From contig CAVSLA010000006.1 in NCBI GenBank assembly GCA_963728825.1, positions 496,001-560,000 of the forward strand: DNA of 64,000 nucleotides. Direction: 5' to 3'. The DNA comes from CAVREM01 sp963728825. Lineage in GTDB: Bacteria; Acidobacteriota; Vicinamibacteria; Vicinamibacterales; CAVVIG01. Each line of letters opens with the position of its first letter. Position 1 is the first letter of the stretch. Under the pieces are notes generated by a model. The model did not search any database, had not been told where the DNA came from, and worked only from the letters and a program-made list of their open reading frames with translations. This document shows positions 24,593-32,136 of the stretch, in pieces. A program made the translations under genes and the position numbers.

Positions 24593-26157
24593 CACGGTGC
24601 GGTGGTGCGATTCGCCTCACGCGCTTTGCCGACCATCTCGCGGACTTCGCGCAGCAGCGTCGGCACGTGATACGGGATGCCGTCCTTGATGGTCCACTCG
24701 ATGCCGCCGCCGCGGACCACCTGCACGCGATCGCCGGCGGCCGGGGCGGTGTAGTTCGAAACCTGACGGCCGTTCACGAGCATGACGTCGGTGCCGTAGG
24801 GATTCAGCAGCTTGAGATCGTCGAGCGGATTGCCGTTCACGACCAGCAGATCCGCGGTGAACCCTTCGCGCACCTTCCCGATCTTGTTGTCGAGGCCGAC
24901 CATCCGCGCGCCGTTCCAGGTGGCGTGCTCGATGACCTCGAGCGGATGAAAGCCCGCCTCCTGGTGCAGTTCGAGCTCCCGCGCGATCCCGAAGCCGTAG
25001 ACCGAATAGATGTAGCCGGCATCGTCGCCGGTCGTAATCAGGCCACCCTTGCGACCGAATTCGCGGACGACATTCATCCAGATCCGGAATTGTTCCTTCC
25101 ACTGCGCTTCCTGGGTCGCGGTCCAGCCGAGGAAGTACGAGCCGTGGTTGTCCCGTGACGGCCGGAAAAACGCCTCGAGCGAGGGATGCAGGTAGTCCTT
25201 GAACCACGGCAGGTTCTGCGCGCGCACCACGTCGCGGCTGGCTTCATAGATCGAAAAGGTCGGGCTCCACCCGACCCGCCGCTCGACCATCAGATCGACC
25301 AGCTCGCTCAGCTTCGCCCGATCCGCCTGCGCGAACAACCGGCCGGCACTGGCGAACCGGTGGACTTCGTCGTTGTAGTTCATGTCGGGGCGGAAATTCG
25401 GCACCCCGTCCATCACCGCGTCTGCGAAACCGTAAAAGTGCTCGATCGAGCTGACGCCGAGCTCGATGAAGTCCCTGGCGGTGGTTTCCTCGAGGCCGAT
25501 GTGAGCGGTGGTGCGCAGCGAGAGGCGGTGGGCCTCGTCGAGAATCGCCTCGAGCTGATCGCGATCGACCGCGATGATCTTCAGGCCGTCCGCGCCGCGC
25601 GCGGCAACGTCGCGGATCCATTCGCGAATCTCGCCCGGTTGTCCCATCCGGCCCTTGCTCACGACCGGATACACGAGAATCCGCGGCGAGATGATGCTGT
25701 GCGCGTTGCTCTCGCGCTGCCAGCGCTTCGATTTCTCGAAGTCGCCGCCGACCTCGCGCGCGGTGGTGACGCCGGCGGCCAGATAGAGGTTGCGCTCGTA
25801 CTGGATCGGCTGCGGGACGCCCGGCTGGCGCTCCTCATGCCAGTGCATGTGCGTGTTGACGATGCCGGGCATGACGTATTTGCCGGTGGCGTCGATCACG
25901 ACGTCGGCACTGGCGCTGGCCCGGCTCGCCGTGTTGATCGATGAAATCAGCCCGTCTTCGATCATGATGTCGACCGGCCCGAACGGCGGCCGCGCGCTGC
26001 CGTAGATCACCATCGCGTTGCGGAGCAGGAGACGGCGGGCGGAACGTGCGTGCAGCGGCGAGCTGCTGTTGGTTTGCGCGGTCAGCGCGGGGGTCAGCGC
26101 AACGCCGGCGAGGAGCGCCGCCCCCAGCAACAGCACGAGCGAGCGTCGGGTGATCAT
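24592..26157 (-). CDS. Secreted amidohydrolase family protein
   Basis: 521 residues. A signal peptide (MITRRSLVLLLGAALLAG, cleavage near AQT at about residue 28) is followed by the amidohydrolase fold: 'VIDATGKYVMPGIVNTHMHWHEE' with the HxH metal motif, a later HIGLEE, 'SIEHFYGFAD', and the distal Asp in 'LITTGDDAGY'. The C-terminal strand domain contains 'ADLLVVNGNPLDDLKLL'. This group includes imidazolonepropionase/prolidase-like periplasmic enzymes, common and multiply paralogous in Acidobacteriota. Substrate unknown. Confidence 0.85.
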   Translation of the reverse strand: MITRRSLVLLLGAALLAGVALTPALTAQTNSSSPLHARSARRLLLRNAMVIYGSARPPFGPVDIMIEDGLISSINTASRASASADVVIDATGKYVMPGIVNTHMHWHEERQPGVPQPIQYERNLYLAAGVTTAREVGGDFEKSKRWQRESNAHSIISPRILVYPVVSKGRMGQPGEIREWIRDVAARGADGLKIIAVDRDQLEAILDEAHRLSLRTTAHIGLEETTARDFIELGVSSIEHFYGFADAVMDGVPNFRPDMNYNDEVHRFASAGRLFAQADRAKLSELVDLMVERRVGWSPTFSIYEASRDVVRAQNLPWFKDYLHPSLEAFFRPSRDNHGSYFLGWTATQEAQWKEQFRIWMNVVREFGRKGGLITTGDDAGYIYSVYGFGIARELELHQEAGFHPLEVIEHATWNGARMVGLDNKIGKVREGFTADLLVVNGNPLDDLKLLNPYGTDVMLVNGRQVSNYTAPAAGDRVQVVRGGGIEWTIKDGIPYHVPTLLREVREMVGKAREANRTTAP

Positions 26158-26191
26158 TGCGCGGCTCCCATGGAAGACCCGCGATCATAAC

Positions 26192-26200
26192 TGATAAAGT
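26192..26200 (+). promoter_or_regulatory. Extended -10 promoter of the LOG-family gene
   Basis: TGA-TAAAGT (TGn plus a 4-of-6 hexamer) ends 8 nt before ATG 26209. Transcription would begin about 26207, giving an essentially leaderless mRNA. No -35 match. Confidence 0.35.
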
Positions 26201-26208
26201 GGCGGGAT

Positions 26209-27072
26209 ATGTCCCAGCAGCCGATGGCGTACTTGTATCCGGAGTTCCTCGAGAGCGCCGAGGCCCGGCCGCTCCGGATCCTGGCGGAGTATCTCGAGCC
26301 GCTGCGCCGCTTCAAAGACCAGAAGATTCAGGACACTGTCGTGTTCTTCGGATCGGCCCGCGTCGACAGCCGGGAGCGCGCGGAACGGGCTCTGCGCACC
26401 CTGCGGGCGCGCGGTGTCCGCGACGCCGACGAGCTCTATGAGGCGGAGCTCCTGAAAACGCGAAAAGCCCTGGAGTGGGCGCGCTATTACGAGGACGCGC
26501 GCGAGCTCGCCCGACTGCTCACGGCCTGGAGCGGGACGCTGCCGTCGGAGAATCACCGGTTCGTGGTCACGTCTGGCGGAGGGCCGGGCATCATGGAAGC
26601 GGCCAACCGTGGCGCGCGCGAAGCCGGCGGCAAGACGATCGGCCTGAACATCCGCCTGCCGTTCGAGCAGGGCGCCAACCCGTACATCACCGAGGGGCTG
26701 CACTTCGAGTTTCACTACTTCTTCATGCGCAAGTTCTGGTTCGCCTACCTGGCGAAAGCGCTGGTGGTCTTTCCGGGCGGTTTCGGGACCTGCGACGAGC
26801 TCTTCGAGATTCTCACGCTGGTGCAGACCGACAAGCTGTCGAAGAAGATCGAGGTCGTCCTCTACGGCCGCGACTACTGGACCCAAGTGTTAAATCTCAA
26901 GCCCATGGAAGAGTGGGGCGCCATCGCCGAACAGGATCTCGAGCTGGTGACCTACGCCGACGCGCCGTCCGACGCATTCGAGCTGTTGCGCGACCATCTG
27001 ATCGAGCACCATCTCGAGCCGCCGACCGCCCAGGAAGCTGCGGCCCCCGGCATCGCAAAGACGAGAGGATGA
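26209..27072 (+). CDS. TIGR00730/LOG family Rossmann-fold protein
   Basis: 287 residues. The nucleotide-binding loops GGGPGIMEAANRGA and PGGFGTCDELFE are diagnostic of the LOG/YvdD family (phosphoribohydrolases acting on nucleoside monophosphates, as in cytokinin activation). The N-terminal extension of about 90 residues (REFLESAEARPLRILAEYLEP-like) places it with the longer LOG variants rather than the 190-residue short form. Exact substrate not deducible. Its TGA is followed immediately by the 92-bp repeated element. Confidence 0.85.
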   Translation: MSQQPMAYLYPEFLESAEARPLRILAEYLEPLRRFKDQKIQDTVVFFGSARVDSRERAERALRTLRARGVRDADELYEAELLKTRKALEWARYYEDARELARLLTAWSGTLPSENHRFVVTSGGGPGIMEAANRGAREAGGKTIGLNIRLPFEQGANPYITEGLHFEFHYFFMRKFWFAYLAKALVVFPGGFGTCDELFEILTLVQTDKLSKKIEVVLYGRDYWTQVLNLKPMEEWGAIAEQDLELVTYADAPSDAFELLRDHLIEHHLEPPTAQEAAAPGIAKTRG

Positions 27073-27164
27073 GCGCCTGCGGCCATGCCAAGCCGAGGAA
27101 CCGGTTCGTATCCGAGGCGAGGCATCAGCGTCAGAACGCGCCGCGGGTGGGGCCCCGGCGCCAG
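27073..27164 (+). repeat. 92-bp dispersed intergenic element, copy 1 (possible cis-regulatory RNA)
   Basis: About 92 bp, roughly 80 percent identical to 44126-44034 on the other strand; the first 17 bases (GCGCCTGCGGCCATGCC) match exactly, as do blocks CCGAGGAA, TCCGAGG, GCATCA, AGAACGCGC and GGGTGGGGCCCC. It begins at the base after the LOG stop and ends 25 nt before the dinB-like ATG. The 3' part folds as GCGCCG...CGGCGC. In the other copy the same stem reads GCGCTG...CAGCGC, a compensatory change. Confidence 0.75.
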
Positions 27165-27189
27165 TGAAAAAAAGATAGCGGGGACAGCG

Positions 27190-27663
27190 ATGGATCGCGA
27201 AACTCGGACGAAGCTCATCGATCAGTACAAGGAGGGCTATCACGTCGTCGCCCGCGCGCTAGCAGGTGCCAGCGACGAGGAGCTCGATGCGCGACCTGGC
27301 CCGGGCAAGTGGAGCGCCCGGGAGATCGTGCATCACCTGGCAGACAGCGAGATGACCTCGGCGCTCCGGCTGCGGACGTTGATCGCGGTCGACAACCCCC
27401 AGATTTTCGGCTACGACCAGGACGAGTTCGCGCGGCGCCTCCACTACGACCGTCCGATCGAAGCGTCGCTCGAGGCGTTCAAGGGCGCTCGCCGCACGAC
27501 GGCGGAGATTCTCGATCGGATGAGCGACGCCGAGTGGCGGCGCGAGGGAACCCACACCGAGCACGGCCGCTACGGAGTGGAGCGTTGGCTCGAGATCTAC
27601 GCGGCGCACGCCCACCAGCACGCCGATCAGATTCTGGTCGCGCGCGGCTATGCCAAGAAGTAG
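27190..27663 (+). CDS. DinB family protein
   Basis: 157 residues from ATG 27190 with GCGGGGA upstream. The DinB four-helix bundle pattern is clear: N-terminal helix, 'PGPGKWSAREIVHHLADSEM' (first metal His) and C-terminal 'AAHAHQHADQILVARG' (two more His), which together form the nickel/zinc site of bacillithiol-S-transferase-like DinB proteins. Likely a thiol-dependent transferase or detoxification enzyme; DNA-damage induction is historical naming only. It lies downstream of the 92-bp element, so its leader may be regulated. Confidence 0.85.
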   Translation: MDRETRTKLIDQYKEGYHVVARALAGASDEELDARPGPGKWSAREIVHHLADSEMTSALRLRTLIAVDNPQIFGYDQDEFARRLHYDRPIEASLEAFKGARRTTAEILDRMSDAEWRREGTHTEHGRYGVERWLEIYAAHAHQHADQILVARGYAKK

Positions 27664-28824
27664 CTAATACAGCAGGAACTTCTCTCGCAATCGTTCGAAG
27701 TTTGCGACCGCCGGTTCCCACGACCGCGCGATCTCCTCCGGCGCGGTACTGGCTTCGATCTGTTCCCGCAGCTCCGAAGATCCCGCCAGGATGTCGAACG
27801 GCAGCTTGTCGTGCTCATATTCATAGGGCGGCGGGCGCCATGCGAACGCCGGTTCGCTCTGCCGGAATGCCGCGACGAGTGCGACGCCGGTGAGCACAGG
27901 GCGGAACGCCTGCCGCTCGACAACGTGGATCTGACATCCACCACATCCCTGCCTGGCGTGTTTGTGGAACGTTGGCTCGAACAGGGTCGGACGGAAGTGC
28001 ACCCCAGGCAGCTTGCGAGCGTTGAGGTCGTTGGCAAATCGCTCAGCGTCGACGCCTGGCGCACCGACCAGCTCAAACGGCCGGGTCGTCCCACGGCCCT
28101 CTGACGTGCTGGTTCCCTCGAACAGCACCGTGCCCGGATAGACGATTGCGCTGTCGAGGGTTGGAATATTCGGAGAGGGCATCACCCAGGGGATGTCCGT
28201 CCCGTCGTGATAGGCCTCGCGCCGCCAGCCGTCCATCGGCAGCACTTCGAGGTCGGCGCCAATCCCGAAATGCTCGTTGAACAGGCGCGCGAGCTCTCCG
28301 ATCGTCATCCCGTGCCGCATCGGAATCGGATACAGCCCGACGAACGATTCGAAGCCGGCGACCAGCATCGGGCCTTCGACGCCCAGGCCGCCGATCGGGT
28401 TCGGCCGGTCGCAGACGATCGCTTTGACCCCGTGTTTGCGGCAGGCGGCCAGGCAATTGGCCATCGTGTAGATGTAGGTATAGATGCGCGTCCCGACGTC
28501 CTGAAGGTCGATGACCAGCACATCGAGATCGGCGAGCATCTCCGCCGTGGGCTCGCGGATTTCGCTGTAAAGCGAGTAGATCGGCACGCGGCGCCGGGCG
28601 TCGTGCCCGTGCGGCGACTCGATCATGTTCTCCTGCAGGTCGGATCGAAAACCGTGCTGAGGGCCAAAAATGGCAGCGAGGGTCGTGCCGCGGATGCCGG
28701 CGATCCGATCGGCGGCATGTCCGAAGCCATGGTCGACCGACGTGGGGTTGCAGACGACCCCCACGCGGCGGCCGGCCAGCGTCCCGCCGGCGAGCAGGCG
28801 CTCCATTCCAAGTTGCACACGCAT
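27664..28824 (-). CDS. DUF1343 (NamZ/YbbC-like) exo-beta-N-acetylmuramidase
   Basis: 386 residues. DUF1343 landmarks: 'RRVGVVCNPTSVD', 'IFGPQHGFR', 'PIYSLYSEIREP', 'DVLVIDLQDVGTRIYTYIYTM', 'DRPNPIGGLGVEGP', 'YPIPMRHGMTIGELARLFNE' and 'LFEGTSTSEGRGTTRPFE'. Characterised members (GH171, NamZ) release terminal MurNAc from peptidoglycan fragments. No signal peptide is seen from ATG 28824, so it may act in the cytoplasm on recycled muropeptides. Convergent with the DinB gene. Confidence 0.85.
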   Translation of the reverse strand: MRVQLGMERLLAGGTLAGRRVGVVCNPTSVDHGFGHAADRIAGIRGTTLAAIFGPQHGFRSDLQENMIESPHGHDARRRVPIYSLYSEIREPTAEMLADLDVLVIDLQDVGTRIYTYIYTMANCLAACRKHGVKAIVCDRPNPIGGLGVEGPMLVAGFESFVGLYPIPMRHGMTIGELARLFNEHFGIGADLEVLPMDGWRREAYHDGTDIPWVMPSPNIPTLDSAIVYPGTVLFEGTSTSEGRGTTRPFELVGAPGVDAERFANDLNARKLPGVHFRPTLFEPTFHKHARQGCGGCQIHVVERQAFRPVLTGVALVAAFRQSEPAFAWRPPPYEYEHDKLPFDILAGSSELREQIEASTAPEEIARSWEPAVANFERLREKFLLY

Positions 28825-28884
28825 TTTCGCTGGATTATTTCATAGGGCTCTTGCTCGGGGATGTGTTCGGGCGGTCCCCGAGCA

Positions 28885-28972
28885 GTGTCCGACACATGTC
28901 GGAGCGGTGTCGGATTGAAGTCGCAGCAGGGTCGGAGCAGTGTCGGAGTAGTGTCGGAGTAGTGTCGGAGCA
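28885..28972. repeat. 11-bp-period degenerate tandem repeat, copy C
   Basis: Eight 11-mers (units from 28885 every 11 bases), consensus GTGTCGGAGTA; three consecutive units (28940-28972) are nearly identical. Same family and orientation as 19771-19836, opposite to 3506 and 36003. It lies in the roughly 400-nt interval between the divergent NamZ-like and RRM genes. Confidence 0.85.
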
Positions 28973-29015
28973 CATCCGACAGACGAGGTTGACTAGCGGA
29001 TGTCCGGCCTCTCGC

Positions 29016-29044
29016 TTGCTTGTGTAACGGCCCGTTGATAGACT
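29016..29044 (+). promoter_or_regulatory. Possible promoter of the RRM gene
   Basis: TTGCTT (29016-29021), 17-nt spacer, TAGACT (29039-29044). The match is modest (3 of 6 and 4 of 6). It would give a 5' leader of about 170 nt for the RRM gene. Between it and the gene I see no ORF on either strand that looks coding. Confidence 0.35.
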
Positions 29045-29194
29045 ACGCGCCCTTGGTGGTTTGCCCCGCCTGCTTCGCCCGCGCCGAGAGCCAATCGAGC
29101 CTCTTTTGCCGACTCGTTCTTCCCTCCACGCCTCTGCAGAGCCGACGAGCCGCCACCGCCGTGCGTTCGTGGTCACCGCGGAGTGTCGTGTAGC

Positions 29195-29211
29195 CCCGGC
29201 CGTCGGCCGGG
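29195..29211 (+). promoter_or_regulatory. Hairpin directly upstream of the RRM gene Shine-Dalgarno
   Basis: Perfect 7-bp GC stem CCCGGCC/GGCCGGG (29195-29201, 29205-29211) with a 3-nt loop. It ends one base before the GAGGAG ribosome-binding site (29213-29218). A stem of this strength placed there can gate ribosome access. Confidence 0.5.
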
Positions 29212-29223
29212 CGAGGAGACAGT

Positions 29224-29553
29224 ATGGGTCGAAGGCTTTACGTCGGGAACCTGCCCTACACCACCGGTGAGGCAGAACTGCAGGAGCTATTCAGCCGAGC
29301 CGGCAACGTGGAATCGGTCCGCGTCATGCGCGATGCCGCAACCGGCCGAGCGCGGGGCTTCGCTTTCGTTGAAATGGCCACCGACGAGGAAGCCCAGAAG
29401 GCGGCCACCGAATTCAACCAGTATCAGATGGGTGGGCGCGCCCTCACGGTCAACGAAGCCCGTCCGAAACCCGAAGGCGGATTTGGCGGCGGCGGCGGCT
29501 ACGGTGGGGGAGGCGGGAACCGCGGCGGTGGACGTCGCGAGCCGCGTTGGTAA
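29224..29553 (+). CDS. Glycine-rich RNA-binding protein (single RRM)
   Basis: 109 residues. The RRM spans residues 3-80 with RNP2 LYVGNLPYTT and RNP1 RGFAFVEM, both with the aromatic residues that stack on RNA. A glycine-rich tail (GGFGGGGGYGGGGGNRGGGRR pattern) gives flexible or phase-separating character. This is the bacterial Rbp type, best known from cyanobacteria, where expression is cold-induced. The long leader and the hairpin at the ribosome-binding site fit post-transcriptional control. Five nt upstream of the next gene. Confidence 0.92.
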   Translation: MGRRLYVGNLPYTTGEAELQELFSRAGNVESVRVMRDAATGRARGFAFVEMATDEEAQKAATEFNQYQMGGRALTVNEARPKPEGGFGGGGGYGGGGGNRGGGRREPRW

Positions 29554-29557
29554 CGGC

Positions 29558-29782
29558 ATGAAGGCATGGAGTAAAGGCGATCGCGTTGTGCAGCCGACCT
29601 ACGGGGCCGGCACACTCGTCGAGGTCAACGAGCATCACACGGTCATCGACTTCGACGAGCACGGCCGGCGTGTATTCGCCACGCGCCTCGTCGCGCTGCA
29701 GGCCACCAACGAACCCGCACCGGCCAAGGCACCGCGCAAGCGCGCGGCCCGGAAACCGAAGGAAAAGGAAGCGAAGGCGTAG
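29558..29782 (+). CDS. Small SH3-like (DUF3553-type) protein, 74 aa
   Basis: 74 residues from ATG 29558. Residues 1-48 read as a small barrel: 'WSKGDRVVQPTYGAGTLVEVNEHHTVIDFDEHGRRVF', the KOW/Tudor-like pattern of DUF3553 and of the UvrD C-terminal domain. The last 20 residues are a Lys/Arg/Ala-Pro tail (APRKRAARKPKEKEAKA) typical of nucleic-acid contact. Likely co-transcribed with the RRM protein and possibly an RNA or RNAP-associated factor. Convergent with the flavoprotein gene, the two stops abutting. Confidence 0.7.
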   Translation: MKAWSKGDRVVQPTYGAGTLVEVNEHHTVIDFDEHGRRVFATRLVALQATNEPAPAKAPRKRAARKPKEKEAKA

Positions 29783-31033
29783 TCAGCGCGAGAGCCCGCG
29801 CGCAGCCGCGCGGGCGCTCGACCATGCCCACTGGAAGTTGAAGCCCCCGATCCGCCCGTCTACGTCCAGCACCTCTCCCACCAGATACAGTCCGGGGCAG
29901 ACACGCGATTCCATCGTTGCCGGATCGATTTCGTTCAGGGCCACGCCGCCGGCCGTCACTTCGGCGTAGTTGTAGCCGCGAGTTCCGCTCACGGCGAGTG
30001 GCCACGCCGTCAGCGCGTGCACCAGCGTCCGTCGATCCTCTCGCGAGAGCCGCGTCAGCGGCAGCGTGGCGTCGATGCCGACGTTCGCCGCCAGCGCACG
30101 GACGGCCGACGCCGGCAACGTCGAAAGCCCGCCTCGCGACACCGTGAGCGCGGCTTCGATGGTCGATTTCGCGGTCCGCACTAGCGTATCAATCGCGTCG
30201 AAATCGGATCCAGGGCAGAAGCTTGCCGTGAGCGCGGCGGACCGCCCCTCGATCCGCGCGCGCAGCCAATGTCGTGAGGCGTTCAGGGCGAGCGGACCGC
30301 TGATCCCGAAGTGCGTCCAGAGCAGGCTGCCGCGAAGACGGGTCGCGACGCGTTCGTCGATCCAGACGGCAATCTCAGCGTGATGCGAAACGCCGGTCAG
30401 CTCCTGGTACAGTCCCGACTGGCCGCCCATCGTCAGGGGGACGAGGCCAGGTGTCGTGGCGACGATCGTGTGGCCAAGGCGTTCGGCAAATCCGTATCCC
30501 GCGCCATCGCTGCCACTCTTCGGGAGTGATTGTCCACCGGTCGCCAGCACCACGGCTGCCGCGTCGATCTCGCCGTGCGGCGTCACCAGACGAAATTCAC
30601 CCTCTGTCCGCTCGACGCTCGTCACCCGGTGATCGGACAAGAGCGTCGCACCGGAGGCCGACGTTTCCCGAAGCAGCGCGTCCAGCACATCGCGCGCACG
30701 GTTGGAGTCGGGAAAAAGCTTGCCATCCGGCTCCTCGTGTAGCGGTATGCCGATGTCGCGGAAGAACGCGATCGTTTCGTCGACGGAAAAGCCGCGCAGG
30801 ATTCGGCGGACGATCGTGTGTGGCCCGCCCCAGAAGTCAATGTCGCTGACGACTGCGTTGGTGACGTTGCAGCGCGACCCGCCGCTGACGAGGATCTTCG
30901 CGCCAGGCTTCCTGGCGCCCTCGAGCACCACGACGCGCCTGGCGGCGTTCGATCGCCGGACAAAAATAGCGGTCGCCAAGCCGGCCGCGCCGGCCCCGAC
31001 GATGGCGATGTCACACGAAGCGGGAAGACTCAG
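29783..31033 (-). CDS. BaiN/HI0933-like FAD-dependent oxidoreductase
   Basis: About 416 residues if started at CTG 31033. The Rossmann motif CDIAIVGAGAAGLATA needs the frame to begin upstream of 31010, yet between the in-frame TAG near 31056 and that motif there is no ATG, GTG or TTG. CTG 31033 has AGGGAG about 12 nt upstream. Later motifs, 'KILVSGGSRCNVTN', 'VVLATGGQSLPKSGSDGAGY', 'VTAGGVALNEIDPATMES' and 'GLYLVGEVLDVDGRIGGFNFQWA', are diagnostic of the HI0933/BaiN flavoprotein family. A shorter form from TTG 30979 would lack the dinucleotide-binding loop. Confidence 0.85.
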   Translation of the reverse strand: MSLPASCDIAIVGAGAAGLATAIFVRRSNAARRVVVLEGARKPGAKILVSGGSRCNVTNAVVSDIDFWGGPHTIVRRILRGFSVDETIAFFRDIGIPLHEEPDGKLFPDSNRARDVLDALLRETSASGATLLSDHRVTSVERTEGEFRLVTPHGEIDAAAVVLATGGQSLPKSGSDGAGYGFAERLGHTIVATTPGLVPLTMGGQSGLYQELTGVSHHAEIAVWIDERVATRLRGSLLWTHFGISGPLALNASRHWLRARIEGRSAALTASFCPGSDFDAIDTLVRTAKSTIEAALTVSRGGLSTLPASAVRALAANVGIDATLPLTRLSREDRRTLVHALTAWPLAVSGTRGYNYAEVTAGGVALNEIDPATMESRVCPGLYLVGEVLDVDGRIGGFNFQWAWSSARAAARGLSR

Positions 31034-31084
31034 CCGCGGAAGCAGCTCCCTATGCTACCTTCAGCGCGCGCCGGTCGATTTGCG

Positions 31085-31288
31085 TTACGTCGATGCGGCA
31101 GAGGCCGCAGGCGCCGCGGCCGACCGATTGGAGACGATCGTTGAGTGCGAGCCGCATGCGTTGCAGCGGATGATGAGCGTCTTTCCGTCTTCGAGCCGGC
31201 CGATGACCTGCGTGCGCTGGCTGCCGCACTTCTCACAGGGGGGCGGCGAAGGCGATTTCGGCAGTTCGGGACGTCCGTAGTGAACCAT
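31085..31288 (-). CDS. Small zinc-ribbon protein, 67 aa
   Basis: 67 residues from ATG 31288. Two CxxC knuckles, CEKCGS and CNACGS, enclose 'RTQVIGRLEDGKTLIIR', a compact zinc ribbon, followed by a Ser/Ala-rich tail. A TATACG -10-like hexamer ends 6 nt before the ATG, suggesting a leaderless message. It lies 51 nt upstream of the flavoprotein start on the same strand and may be co-transcribed. Confidence 0.6.
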   Translation of the reverse strand: MVHYGRPELPKSPSPPPCEKCGSQRTQVIGRLEDGKTLIIRCNACGSHSTIVSNRSAAAPAASAAST

Positions 31289-31734
31289 AATGTCGTATAC
31301 AGTCGCAATGTGATTGCCAAGAGATCTGGTTTTGGCAAAGCATTGTTCGTGCATGAGTTAAGTCGATCGGAATCTGCCAGGGTGCTTAAAAGTGTGTTCC
31401 GAACCAGAACACACGTGTCATGAAAAAAGACCTGGCTCAGCCTAGCGGGCTTTCGTTGGCTTCTTGGCTGACTTTGGGGTTGGGCGTTCGCTCGGCATGT
31501 CGTCCGTATACGCGGCTGGCTCGTGCTCAACGGTTGATTCCCGGCAGAGGCATCGGACCTGCTCGTGCGATTGATCGGCCATCGTGCACAGGCGTCGAAT
31601 CCTGCTGAGGCGTGCGGCGTGGGCCTTAGGGGGCACCTAACAGCAGGGTGCCTGATAACTCAGGACCCCGCTGTCGCATTGGGGACACCCGCATTGGGAA
31701 TCAAAGTTTGACCACTACCAAAGACCTCTGAGCC
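31289..31734. other. Intergenic region with inverted repeats and a doubtful small ORF
   Basis: No confident gene in 446 nt. Visible elements: an inverted repeat GTGTGTTC/GAACACAC with 7-nt loop (31392-31414); a stem GGCACC/GGTGCC with 9-nt loop (31632-31652); and a minus-strand ORF (31582-31442, 46 aa) with a basic end RPTPKSAKKPTKAR and two cysteines, which could be a small gene or a remnant. A plus-strand ORF over the same bases looks non-coding. Confidence 0.4.
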
Positions 31735-32136
31735 ATGGCGGATCTGCCTCTCGATGAATCACGCGACCTGGCCGCGGTCATGCTCCGGCTGCACGGAGAA
31801 TTCAGGCGCCAGCACGGCCTGCCGCCGCTGCCGACGGTGTGGACGCTCAGCGACGATCTCAACGCGCTGCGGCGCCGCTCGTCCCTCACAGACACGGACC
31901 TCCTTCGCTCACGCGCAGCGTGGGTCGGGTCGGCGCTCACGGCGCTGCGCCGCAGCCTGTGGGACATCCTGAAGCCGCTGTTCTATCGTCAGACCGAAGT
32001 GAACCGCGATGTGATCCTGGCGCTCGAGGCACTGGCCCGCGAGCGCGAGCAGCATCGTCACGCCCACTACGTGCTGTCCGAACGCGTCGCTGAACTCGAG
32101 GCCGCGATCGCCCGGCTGCGCACCCGCCCCGAATGA
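31735..32136 (+). CDS. Hypothetical protein preceding a glycosyltransferase, 133 aa
   Basis: 133 residues, helical, with 'LRRSLWDILKPLFYRQTEVNRDVILALEALARE', a block seen beside methyltransferases and glycosyltransferases in surface-polysaccharide clusters, and a C-terminal coiled-coil-like segment (VLSERVAELEAAIARLRTR). No membrane helix or signal. It overlaps the glycosyltransferase start by 4 nt (ATGA), so it probably works with it, for example as an assembly or docking partner. Confidence 0.7.
   Translation: MADLPLDESRDLAAVMLRLHGEFRRQHGLPPLPTVWTLSDDLNALRRRSSLTDTDLLRSRAAWVGSALTALRRSLWDILKPLFYRQTEVNRDVILALEALAREREQHRHAHYVLSERVAELEAAIARLRTRPE

Noticed and set aside
27085..27189. N-terminal extension of the DinB protein through the 92-bp element
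   Set aside because: The frame is open only by chance; DinB homology begins at ATG 27190 and the upstream residues are Arg/Gly-rich repeat translation.
31420..31608. 62-aa plus-strand ORF MKKDLAQPSG...
   Set aside because: No Shine-Dalgarno, composition unlike the neighbours and overlaps a slightly better minus-strand ORF; neither is convincing.
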